In this document: in pieces, positions 11,701 through 22,429 of the stretch | Layout: each line of letters starts with the position of its first letter | Position numbering within the stretch: the stretch's first letter is position 1 | Origin: Ceratopteris richardii | Lineage: Eukaryota > Streptophyta > Polypodiopsida > Polypodiales > Pteridaceae | Direction of reading: 5' to 3' | Assembly (NCBI GenBank): GCA_020310875.1 | Contig: CM035413.1 | Span: 168,108,996-168,172,995, forward strand | DNA length: 64,000 nt | Program-made: the position numbers and the translations under genes | Notes under the pieces: generated by a model | What the model was told of the DNA's origin: nothing | The model's database searches: none | The model's input: only the letters and a program-made list of their open reading frames with translations

Positions 11701-13361
11701 CGCTCGACCACCCATACCAACCACTCAGTCCTAGCAGGTTCAAAGCCATTCCTTCAGACTCGATGAGGATGCTGCTAGACGATCATGTGAGATTGCTAGA
11801 TGAATATGACCGCATGAACGAGGAGTTACAGAAACTCAAAGAAGATCACAAATTACTCCAGTTACGAGAACCGGCACACCAAGACATACCAGCACCTGTG
11901 GACCCCTCTCCTGACCTCCTAGAGGAACTCAACTCATTACGGGCCCAGGTATCGACCCTTGAATCAAGGATTGCAGTATATGAAGCGCCACCAAGGCCAG
12001 ATTCCCCACCTGAGCTTCCAGCGGAGGAAGAAACGGTCACCATCCAGGTGGAGGAAACGTTCGAAGAAGTGTACGAGCCACAACCCATCCCAGGCGGACG
12101 CGTCACGGCCGAAGGTCAGATGACGTACGAACTTCCGACCCCCGCGTGGATGAAGACTATTGAGGAACTTGGAACAACGCACTCAGCGAGAGTAGAGGCA
12201 CAATTACATGCCATGGCGATGATAGAAGAAAGAATATTACAGTCTCCATTCTTTGCTCATTTGGCCCCGCAACGATACATATCTGGGCACGAGCTACAGT
12301 ATAAATCGTATTTCATGTTAATGGCCGAATACCAGTTAGCCATTGAGAAAGAGACAGGTAAGAAACCATCGCATGCAACTCAATTTGAGGCGGCTGATCT
12401 ACCACCAGATGCACAGAAAGGAAGGATCTATCAACCAGAGTGGCGAAAAAATTTACTACAGCAGTATCCGGAGATGATGAGTACATGGGTAAAGGTACCT
12501 TTGCATTTGAAGTACAATCCGTGTTGGGGACTAGTGCCACGACGCCGCTCCTGGACTGCCTTTGCTATTAAGGTACAAAACAATAAGCAGTGCCAAGACT
12601 GGTTGAATTACCCCTATTTTAAGCCACCCATTGAGTTACCAACTGTTAGCTACATGATGGCTACAATTCGCCACTGGCTCCCTAGATTAAAGCATATGGA
12701 TGATATAGCGGCGCATATGACTGTCAAAATCTTTGACATGATGCAAATGATTTTTAAAGTCTTCCGACGCGTCAAGGCACCCCATGTCAACACCCCGGGC
12801 TTTGAGCATGGCAATTTTGACCTGGTATATGATATGAGTACAACGCCATCGCTACGGGTGTGTTATGCCTGGCACTGCAGAATAAAGTACCTACCGGCGT
12901 GCTACAAGCAGACGTTCGAAGAGATGTTCACAACCGGCTTCTGGGAATACCATTCAGAGGTATTCATAAGCAGGCCTACACATTTATTACAATTATTTGC
13001 TTGTGAACGAATGGTCTATTCCACACATTATCAGCTCCCGCCACCGGAAGAACCGCAACCAATCGACTGGGAGAAACTCGAGGCATTCGTATCTCCGAGC
13101 ACACCCTCGCTCAAGACCTCCTACAGAACTATATCCGGCAGATCTCACAGCAAGGTTCTGTCAGGGACGACAGAAGCGAGAGGGAGGGGGGTGTTGGAAG
13201 CAGCCAGAGGCACAGACGACACGGAAGCATGTAACGACAAAGCAGGGAGCCAGTCGAATCGTTTTTCAAATAATTATGTTTTCAAATACTTTCCAAAAAC
13301 CTCCAACAGTGATTTTTATCACTATTGTAACATATGTAACATAGAAAACCCCATTTTGTAA
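8745..13361 (+). pseudogene. ORF2 of B1: giant coiled-coil protein in the env position
   Basis: The frame runs about 1,539 codons from ATG 8745 with one internal TAG (9045-9047; B2 has CAG there). Unknown function. The N-terminal domain (to about 9700) contains the conserved segments FPAQDRFTMP and GCCALTRIIY. It is followed by a Pro/Ser/Thr-rich and acidic middle, a small helical domain (about 10290-10500), very proline-rich sequence to about 11330, coiled coil (about 11340-11980) and a C-terminal domain (about 12120-13050) centred on LVPRRRSW. I see no signal peptide, transmembrane helix or zinc knuckle, which argues against a classical envelope. Near 13085 a frameshift relative to B2 moves the annotated end; the conserved frame instead reads GSVRDDR...ER through the PPT into the LTR. 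A remote match to plant-transposon (Transposase_32-like) domains is possible but not shown. Confidence 0.75.
13178..13191 (+). promoter_or_regulatory. Polypurine tract of B1
   Basis: GAGAGGGAGGGGGG directly precedes the TGTTGG that opens the LTR. It would prime plus-strand DNA synthesis. In the conserved ORF2 frame it is also coding (VRDDRSER then glycines). Confidence 0.85.
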
Positions 13362-13814
13362 TCCATAGCTCCATTTTGTGCAAGCCGAGGAGTCCTCGAG
13401 CTTGAGGAGCTTAGGTAGAATGCGCGTACCAATTTTCGTTATTTTTAGATACCGTTTACCCTTCCAAATAGCATCTAGGACCTAATTTTTAACTATGCCG
13501 GTCACTAGATGTGAAACCGGTCAAAACTAGTCTAGAAACTATAAAAAGAGCTAGAGAGCTCATTTTTGAGGTTAGCTTGTTGGAGTTTAGAGTTCTTTTG
13601 AGCTTGTAATAGTGTTCTTGAGTAATAGAGCTAATTTTCCCACCTTCCATTGTGTCTTGCTTGTCTCTTCGTAGTGTGTGTGCATGTGTGTGTGCATTTC
13701 TATGCTTCTCACCTTCACTCTCACTTCATCTCACATTCACGATCTTCATATCACTCCTATCTCTTCCGCGGATTGACATTAAGGAGGTGGAGCTTCTTAA
13801 CGTGGTTCTCACCA
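13192..13814 (+). mobile_element. 3' LTR of B1 (623 bp)
   Basis: It begins TGTTGGAAGC right after the PPT and ends TTCTCACCA at 13814. A TATA box (CTATAAAAAG) lies at 13539-13550, followed by the GAGCTAGAGAGCTC block. The reverse-complement LTR at 30209-30819 shares this TATA context, the block around GGAGTCCTCGAGCTTGAGGAGC, the AATTTTTAACTA block, the CGCGGATTGACA segment and the ACCA end. That homology defines both boundaries. Confidence 0.88.
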
Positions 13815-13819
13815 TTGTG

Positions 13820-16800
13820 CTAGAGCAACACCTTGCTAAGAGAATACAGAGATGTATTCGCTTGGAGCTACAAGGATTTGAAGGGTGTTGGCCCAGACAT
13901 ATGCTCACACACAATTCCCATGACCTCCGACGCGAAACCCTCTAAGCAAAAGCCATACACATATAATGATAACTATGCTGCTAAGATCAAAGAGGAGATA
14001 GATAGACTGGTAGAAGCTGGATTCATCTATGAAATTGAGCACACTGAGTGGGTATCCCCCATCGTAGTGGTGCCCAAGAAAAATGGAAAGTTATGTGTGT
14101 GCATTAACTTGAAAAAGGTTAATGCTGCCACTATTCGAGATAACTATCCACTTCCTATCACTGAACACCTCTTAGAAAGAGTAGCAGGCAAGGAAGTGTA
14201 CAGCTCCCTTGATGGATTTTTGGGCTACAATCAAGTAGCCATAGCTCTAGAAGATCAGCACAAGACTATTTTTGCCACAGAGTGGGGCATATTTGCTTTT
14301 CAGGTAATGCCATTCGGGCTGACCAATGCCCCTACAACCTTCCAAAGGTTGATGTGTCACGTGTTTAAAAAATTCCTGAGGAAGAATTTAGAGGTCTATG
14401 TTGATGATCTCTGTGCTCATTCCAACATTAGACAGACACATATACCAGAACTCAGGCAAATATTTGACAAATGTAGAGAGTATCAAGTCTGCTTGGACCC
14501 AGAAAAGTGTGTTTTCATGGTCAGGCAAGGTAAGATTCTAGGATACATAGTGTCAAAGAATGGCATATCCACCGATGAGGAGAAAGTAAGGGCCATACCC
14601 GAGTTACCTAGGCCAAAAAATGTCAAGGAAGTACAAGCTTTCATGGGGCATTGTGGTTATTACCGACGGTTTATACACATGTATGCCATCATAGCAAAGC
14701 CCCTGTATGGACTTTTGACTAACTTCGAGTGGACATATGAGTGTGAGGACTCCTTCAATGAGCTCAAAAGAAGATTGTGTTCAGCACCAATCTTGACCAC
14801 ACCAGATTGGAATAAGTCATTCCATGTTCATGTGGATGCATCCAATTATGCTATTGGATGTGTACTTGTACAACCTACGAGCGAAGGCAATATGGATCTT
14901 CCAATTGCCTATGCGAGTAGACAGTTGAATGCGGCTGAACGAAACTATACAACCACTGAACGAGAAGGATTAGGCATGGTATATGCAGTTAAAAATTTTA
15001 GACACTATTTGCTTGCAAATAAGTTTAAATTTTTTACCGATCATCAGGAATTATTGTACTTGGTAAACAAGCCATGCAATACAGGTAGATTAGTAAGATG
15101 GTTCCTCCTACTAATGGAATACGACTTTGAAGTTGTGGTGAGGAAAGGGAAGACTCACTTGAGAGCAGACCATCTCTCTAGGCTCACATCGGGAGAAGCC
15201 CCACAAGGAGTATCAGATGACCTTCTTGATGCTTACTTGTTTAATCTCGAAGTTGTACCTGAGTGGGCTAAGCCATTAGTGCCAGTACTGACATACGAGC
15301 CTAATCACCCAGTCATAAACACTCAAGATAGAGAAGTAGTAAAAGCCTAGAAGTAACATATCATGGCAGGAAGCATGTACAAACAGACAGATCAAGGGAT
15401 ATTGGCTTGTTGTGTGGAAGAGGAGGAGTACACAAAATGGTTGCAATTAGCGCATGTAGGTGCATTAGAGCAACACTACTCAAAGCAAAGAACTTTACAG
15501 ACACTTAGAAGATTCGGAGTGCATTGGCCTACTATGGAAGCCGATGTCCAAAAGTTGTGCAAGGAATGCCCAATCTGTTGCACTAAACCACCTGTGGAAC
15601 ATGCCACTCTATATCAAGTGTCCATAATGCCAGATTGGAGTGAACCATTAGTAGATTTCCTGAGGACGAGAACATTCCCTCAAAATATGACACTGGCCAA
15701 ACGAAGAAGTCTAGAACAAGAAGCCCTAGATTACTCACTCATTGGTGATAATCTATACAAGCGTGGTAAAGAAGGTTACCTAAGACTATGTGTCCATGAG
15801 AGCGAATATCTCAAGATCTTGGAAGCAGCTCACCAAGGTGTAGGAAGAGGTCATTTTGGACCAGATCGGGTGATCAAGGCAATACTATTTGCGGGCTTCT
15901 GATGGCCGACCCTTCACATGGATGCACATACCTATGTGAAACGGTGTGATGTCTGTCAGAGAACTCAGTACCCTATACCCAAGGATGAGATGCATCTGAA
16001 ACCCATGATGGGTGGACGTGCATTCTCTAAGTGGGGAATAGACTTCGTAGGTCCTATTAATCCCCCAGCTAAGGGTTCACATGTTGAATACATCATTGTT
16101 GCCACAGACTATCTAACAAAGTGGGTAGAGGTAAAAGCTATGACAAAGAATGATGCTCAGACAACTGCTAAGTTCCTATTTGAGAATGTGTTCACAAGAT
16201 ACGGGCTACCTATAGAGCTGGTAAGTGATAGAGGCACTCACTTCTTGAATGAAGTTATTGAAAATATGCTCCAAGAGTTCTTGGTTGTACACAAGAAGTC
16301 TGCTCCCTATCACCCACAGGCTAATGGGCAAGCCGAAAGCACAAACAAGATTCTATGCAATGTGCTTACCAAATTGGTGAATAATAAACGCTCTGATTGG
16401 GACAAACAGCTACACCATGCTCTTTGGGCATACCGAGTGGCCTATAAAATGGTACTCCAAGCCACACCCTTTTAGATGGTATTTGGCCAAAATGCGGTGC
16501 TACCTTTGGACTTCTTGATTCCTACATTGAGAGTAGCACAGGAGCATGAGTGGACGGGTCATGAACTCTCTTCGAGAATTTTTGACCTTGAAGGATTAGG
16601 TGAAACCAGACTAAGAGCTGCAGTAGGAATATATGCAACTAAGAAACGACAGAAGGCGTACTTTGATGCCCATGTTAAGGATAAAGGATTAAAGGCCGGA
16701 GACTTAGTTTTGGTATATACTCTGAAACAACATGCGAGAAAGCTAGAAAAACGTGGTTATGGACCTATGATCATCAACAGGATTTCAACTAGTGGAGCAG

Positions 16801-18212
16801 TACAACTAGCCACTTTAGAAGGGGATATTCTCCCTAGCTACATAAGCGGATGCAGAGTCAAGTTATATCAAGAACCTCGCACAGAGGAAATGCTCAATCC
16901 ACTCAACACTGCCAAGAAACATAAAGAAGAGGAAAAACGAGTTCGAGATGAAGCTCAGGCAGAAGCCTTGGAACACATCCAAAAAATGAAGATGAGAAGA
17001 CAGGGACGAGATCAGCCAAGGATAGATGACTATGCAAACCCAGGATATCATATGGCTATGTGTGAAGTCTCAAGCGTAAGCCCCCATAGAATAGTTGACC
17101 GACATCCTTTTGTAACCTTGGAGATAGGACAAGGGAAGAGTGCAAGGACTGCACGGGCATTGATTGACTCAGGTGCAGCCACTAGTGCCGTTAAACTCTC
17201 TTACTGTCAAGAATTGAAGTTAAAAGTCAATCCTATAGAGGCATATCTCATAGGATTGGGAGGTGTGGAAACCCCTTGCATGGGCGAGGTGGAACTTCCC
17301 CTCTCCATTCAAGATGTTCTAATGATAGTTAAAGTACTAGTGTGTCAAGATGAGGATCTCACGGAGCCTCTGGTCTTGGGTCAAGACTGGATCTATGACC
17401 ATGCAGTCAACTTAAACCTAAGAAGTGGACTTCTTCAGGTATGGGTAAATCAGAGTCGAATTACAGTTGAGTTAGATAATGGAGCACTCAAGGAACTAGA
17501 AAAGGCACAGACTCCTGGTCCTTCCAGGGGTACACATGAAGTTGACCATGTTGTTCTTGTCCAAAGCTATGTGATGCAGATGAATGGTGATCTCAATAAA
17601 GAAGTCAAGGACTCAACGGAACTCCCTTCTTTTCCAAAGGCGAGAGAGAGGCAGCAACCAAAGACAGATCAATAACTAAAGACTACCTATGCTGGAGGCC
17701 AAAAGAACGTGTGAAGCAGAATGACTCAGCCATTGAAACAATTGTGGGTGCGAAAAGGCGAGCGGCCTATTACAGTCAAGTGACAACAACCATCTCAACT
17801 TCCTATTAGTAATGAACGACATGATACTAATAAGAAGACATCCAAAACTTCTTTTGAGGAAGTGAAATCTATCTGGGTACCCAAGAAGTCGCTGAAGGTT
17901 GGCCCACAATCAAGACAAATTTGGGTGCCTAAGGCTTGCTTGCAAGCTCAACTAGTCACGCACGAATCACATCATGCACGCCAGGGTTCACTCACTCAAA
18001 GAGCCATTACCCACTCTTGTTTAATACGCACGAAGACACAATCGCCCAGAAGCACGAACAGACTCACTTGTAAATGGGTCCCAAAAACGCCTCATTCCCA
18101 AGCAGACATACTCATAAAGCCCTCCAGAGTCTCCACTAAACCAAAACCGAAAGACACCCATTGTGTTAGGCAGCCTAAAACTTGTAATAAAACCCCCGAA
18201 CCCCATGTGTAA
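13820..18212 (+). pseudogene. pol of B2: RT, RNase H, duplicated integrase NTD, integrase, protease-like domain, IWVPK tail
   Basis: A single frame of about 1,460 codons. RT (about 13833-14640) has SPIVVVPKKNG and the catalytic YVDD (14397-14408). RNase H follows (VDASNYAIG, about 14830, to RADHLSR, about 15180). Zinc domain 1 (15375-15581) and zinc domain 2 (15753-15959) are colinear 69-residue copies. The integrase core has GIDFVGP, SDRGTHF and AESTNK. The GYGPMII module is near 16760. The protease-like ALIDSGAATSAV has its Asp at 17166, with VLGQDWIYDH downstream. The tail carries LWVRK (17742), IWVPK (17871 and 17919) and KWVPK (18072), all in frame. In-frame stops include TAG 15348, TAA 15354, TGA 15900, TAG 16473, TAA 17673 and two TGA before 17862. 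The catalytic residues are kept, so decay is recent. Gag and any upstream protease are not present. Confidence 0.87.
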
Positions 18213-18443
18213 ATTCATCCTCACTTGCTAACCACATCACTCGTACACTGCATCTTTCCATCTAGCTTGTAGGACTATCCATTCATTAACTACACACACA
18301 ATCATCGAGCACTCACTGACCCACTAACCCATTACTCACCTCATGATAATGTTGTAATGGGGACAAAAAGTGTTATATCTTGTCCATTACAATATTAACA
18401 CATGATTCTGTATTCTCATAGAACCAGCAAGCAAGCAATAACA
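18213..18443 (+). other. Short spacer between pol and ORF2 of B2
   Basis: About 230 bp without coding signal. In B1 the corresponding spacer (8513-8744) is also about 230 bp, so the gap between pol and ORF2 is a conserved feature. Both spacers are A/C-rich, but I see no splice or promoter motif that would explain how ORF2 is expressed. Confidence 0.4.
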
Positions 18444-20150
18444 ATGGCAGAAGTAGGAGGCACCAGTTCCCAGGCAGGGTCTAGCGCACAGATTGTGGAC
18501 ATTGAAACCCTCCTCCTTGAACCACCACTCACCAAGAGGCCTCAAGAACTTCAAGTGGTGCATGTGCTCCCTATTCAGGACCCTCCTCAGGGACACACTT
18601 CTCAAGTGGGGAAACACGCTCATTGGTTTAGTGATGTCGCAGGGCCATTGGGTGATGGCACCTACTTCTGGGAAGCAGAAATTGAGTTCAATGGCAAATG
18701 GGGACACTACCATTTCTTCACTCGTGAATTTGAGAACTATCAGAATGCAGAAGTAATGCGATCGGTATGGACCAAAGCCGGCTTGGATAGCTATTTCATG
18801 GCACATTTGCCTAAGCCAGATTTCCTACGCTGCTCCTATTTTATTAGTACCATCACTCCTAGCAGGGCCAAGGGAGGTGATAGTACTTTTGTGCTGCCCT
18901 CACTATTGCTAGGCCACGAACTCAAGAGATTCAAACTGACCCTCAATTTGGTACGGGAAGCATTGAACATGCAAGGTATGCATATTCCCACTGAGAAAGA
19001 AACGTTGGTTCCAGGCAGGATGAAGCATAAGGATCTCAATAAATTGAAGGACATGGTAGCAATGACACCTACCATTGCTCTCCACCTACGAACGATCATG
19101 CAGCATTTTGCTTTTCCCGCCCAAGAACGCTTCACTATGCCACCAAAAAAGATATGGTTTAGCTTGTACCTAGCGGAGACAGAGAATCTCACCATTAATA
19201 TACCACACTGGATCATCGATCAAATACACCTAGCCCATCAACGATGGAATAAGAAACAGAAAAATGTACTTCATGGATGCTGTGCTCTCACAAGAATAAT
19301 TTACAGGTGCTTAGTGTACGATGTGCCCATTCAAAGAGCACTAGTATGGTCCAGGGCTCAAGAGTTCCAAAGACGGCTATCAACGGCGGGTCCTCCATCG
19401 AAGAAAATGAGAGGGGGAGTTCAATTACCATGTGCTCAAGCTAGGGGAGCCACCACCACCCCAGAAGTTACCCCTCCACAAACGAGGCGTGTCCAACCAT
19501 TTACCATTCGCCTACCCAGACCAAGTGCAGAAGGACCCAATCTGGTGTTCCCTCCGATTCCATCGAACTTGGAGTTCCCACAAGGTTACACCCTTACTGA
19601 TTTGACAGATGAAGAAATTGCCCGTTTGATCAATGAGTCTAACCTGGAGACAGAAGCAGAGTAGACCCAAGGACAACAACCTACTACTACAACTTCAGCC
19701 CTGACCCAACCGGGAGTAATCGAAGTAGAAGAGGATGAAGATGAGACAGAAGAAGAAGAGGCAAACGAGGAGTATGATCAGGAATATGACAAACTTTCAG
19801 AACTAGCAAGTGCCCTGGCATACTCGGCCCAGAAAAAAAGATTATACGAAACTATGAAGCGGGTCCAAGAACAACACAAACTGTCGCTCGAGACAGGAAA
19901 GATGATCATGAGCCAAATGTTAGCCGAGGAAGGCGTGGATGACATGTTTATTGAATCGATGAACCTGCACGCTGACGCAGTAGGCTTATATGAGGCTGTT
20001 CATGCAGCCATGACTTATATTCATCGATTTGAGAAACGAGTGCCTACTCGCCCCATGCAATCTGGCAAACAAATCCACATCAATGTATCAAAACCAGGAG
20101 GTAACACACAAACAGAAGCACATCAGGCGGAACCACTCTCACCCCCCACC

Positions 20151-20253
20151 TCACCACCGGGCACTACCACGCCTATTTCTGCCATTACCCACCTCACCTC
20201 ACTACACAAGTCACCTCACCACCGGGCACTACCACGCCTATTTCTGCCATTAC
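20151..20253 (+). repeat. 42-bp direct duplication in the Pro-rich part of ORF2 (B2)
   Basis: The segment CACCTCACCACCGGGCACTA and its continuation to CCATTACC occurs at about 20151-20192 and again at about 20212-20253, separated by about 20 bp. B1 lacks it. The event changes the local frame, which explains why two overlapping open frames cover this stretch. Confidence 0.75.
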
Positions 20254-21290
20254 CACAATCGTCATGGGAATTCCTCTCTCTCCCGGCATCCAATTCGGAG
20301 GAGTTACCATGCCCACCTTCACAACACTCTTCACAAATATCACATCCACCCCACCCACTGTTCCCATCTACACAGTCACACACACGTTCGACACAATGGA
20401 AACATCACCAGCCACAGCACCACTCCCACCCCCCACGCAGCCTCAATCTCCCATACCCCCTCCACCTACCTCACCACTTTACTCCAGAGCATTCACAACT
20501 CCCTTCCCCTTCCCCATTCCCCCTGCATCTTCATCTTTGCCTGCATCGTTTAATGTAAATAGTATATTCATGGCATTACATCAATGCGTGTATCAACTTC
20601 AGAGTGAGTACCAGGCTCTCGAAGACCGTCATCATCAACTGACTACGACTCATCAACAACTATAGAGACGGCTTATAATTATAGAAGAAGAAAATGCAGA
20701 CCTCAATCAACGTTACACCACACTCGAGCAAGCTCATAAAACCCTCCTGGAGACACCCCAACCATCACAAGCGCCAGGTGTCAAACAACTCGAAGCCTTA
20801 CTGGAGATCTACCAAACAAATAATCTGAGAGTCTGGCGAGATTTGACTCTACTCAGAAAACACATGGCTACAGCCCTTGAAGAAAACAAGCGTCTGTAGA
20901 AGCAAAACGAAGAAAACCTGGAAGCTGCCATGGAAGGCTCTCCCCATGAAATCGACCCAGAACAATTCAAAGCAGTTCGCTCAGAAACAATGAAAACAAT
21001 CTTGGAAAGCTATGCCGACCTATTAGAAGCACATGACGATTTGGAAAAGGAACAGGATGAGCTATGTCGCCAGCTCAGGGAACAGGAGGCACAACCCAAA
21101 TTCATAGAAACAACCTCGACTTCCGCGGAAGTAAAGGCATTAACAGAGCAGGTGGCGAAACTACAGAAGAAGTTACTAGAATATGAAAGACAACCCTCTC
21201 CAGTTGTAGAACGAGAGCCAGATGAATTGGTACCCATTGAGGTGGACGAAACAAATGAGGAACCATATGTTCCTATGCCGATGCCAGGCG

Positions 21291-21295
21291 GTCAG
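21291..21295. repeat. Target-site duplication of copia C1, left copy
   Basis: GTCAG here and at 27767-27771 exactly flanks the TGTTGG and CCAACA ends of C1. The interrupted ORF2 codons continue across it. Confidence 0.95.
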
Positions 21296-22379
21296 TGTTG
21301 GGAGTGATGGTTGGATGCACTCAAGAAATGAGTTGAAGCTGCTAGACCTGCTTTGCTTCAGTGCCCTTTAGCTTCAGATATGCTTAGTACACTTGCTTAG
21401 CTTCCAAATGACACAAAGAAATCATATATGTACTTTGCAAATGATTTGTGAAGTGACCAAACCAAAACAGATAACTTGTTTTTTCAAAACACAAGAAAAC
21501 TTTCTATTTCTGTAGTGACACCTACTCAGTCTTTCACTCAGTATGACCAGTACACTTACAATTGTTCTAATTCCTTCTGGAGATATTCAATTAGCTTAAC
21601 AAGCTTCCATTTGCAAGTGGAATGAAAGAAAATGATAAATCACACTCAGAGAAATCACTTTAGCAAAATAAGGTACACCCCCGACTTTTTAGGAGACTTA
21701 TAGTCATAGACCAGTGAGCACCTCGACTAAGATTTCTCTGTAATGGTTGATCCAATGGCCTTGAAATTTTGTACGTGTATAGTAGACTTGGAGCTGAATC
21801 CAATGCACTTTGAATCATCCAATTTGGTTCCGTAGATCTTGAGATATCCCTTGTTGAAGTTGACAGACTTGGAGATGATGACTCAGAGAAACCAGAGATA
21901 GTGAATGTATACTTCTATTGATTAATGTGTTTGTACAATCTCATTAGCTTGACAAGCATAGCTAAATGAGATATTGTGGTGTTGGCTATAAAGTAGCACT
22001 CACACACAATGAGTTACAATGATAAAATGCCTCGGGAGATGAGCTAGAATGAGTGACACACCCGCGACTTTTCTACTTCATCTTTTATAGGAGTTTTGTG
22101 TTCATTTGAATTTGAAATTCAAACTAAGGCTCCCTAGAATCTCTCCTCTAAAAGTAGGGAGATATTCTCTCCATTACAACATTCAAATTTCCACGACTTT
22201 CTCAAGTAGGTGTGATTACAAAATATTCCAAGTCACAATGACTTTTACACTAAGTAAAAAAGTGAGAACTCATAAGCATGAGTTTCTATGGCTCAATCTT
22301 CTAGAATTAATCCAAGCTTTATGTGATGTCTTCAAGGTACAAATCAAAGCCAAGTGTGAAGGCTTGATTTACACCAACA
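21296..22379 (-). mobile_element. 3' LTR of C1 (1,084 bp)
   Basis: The ends are TGTTGG/CCAACA. It is nearly identical to 26683-27766. A minus-strand TATA context (CTCCTATAAAAGATG) lies near 22080-22093. Short open frames inside both LTRs are not genes. Confidence 0.95.
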
Positions 22380-22394
22380 GCTCCCCCTCAAGCC
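22380..22394 (-). promoter_or_regulatory. Polypurine tract of C1
   Basis: On the minus strand GGCTTGAGGGGGAGC, directly abutting the 3' LTR. The same arrangement (GGATTGAGGGGGAGC) is found at 51637-51651 in a related copia remnant. Confidence 0.88.
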
Positions 22395-22429
22395 AAACAC
22401 TTTGGCTCAAGTCTTCATCTTCTTCATCT

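Larger units (their letters stand above)
5467..13814 (+). mobile_element. Element B1: 5'-truncated Ty3/gypsy element with ORF2 and 3' LTR
   Basis: The element starts abruptly inside the first integrase zinc domain at about 5467, where colinearity with B2 begins. It keeps integrase, the post-integrase protease-like domain, ORF2, the PPT and a 3' LTR. The 5' LTR, leader, gag and RT/RNase H are missing. Its 3' LTR directly abuts the RT reading frame of B2 at 13815. Either B1 inserted into B2 (candidate 5-bp duplication TTGTG at 13815-13819, partner lost) or the two were joined by recombination. Confidence 0.85.

Noticed and set aside
9530-12540. Several minus-strand frames of 70-168 codons opposite ORF2 of B1
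   Set aside because: Shadows caused by the GC- and Pro-rich codons of ORF2; no motif and not conserved in B2.
13815-18212. A plant pararetrovirus insertion
   Set aside because: No movement protein or coat protein; integrase, LTRs and PPT are present, so an LTR retrotransposon.
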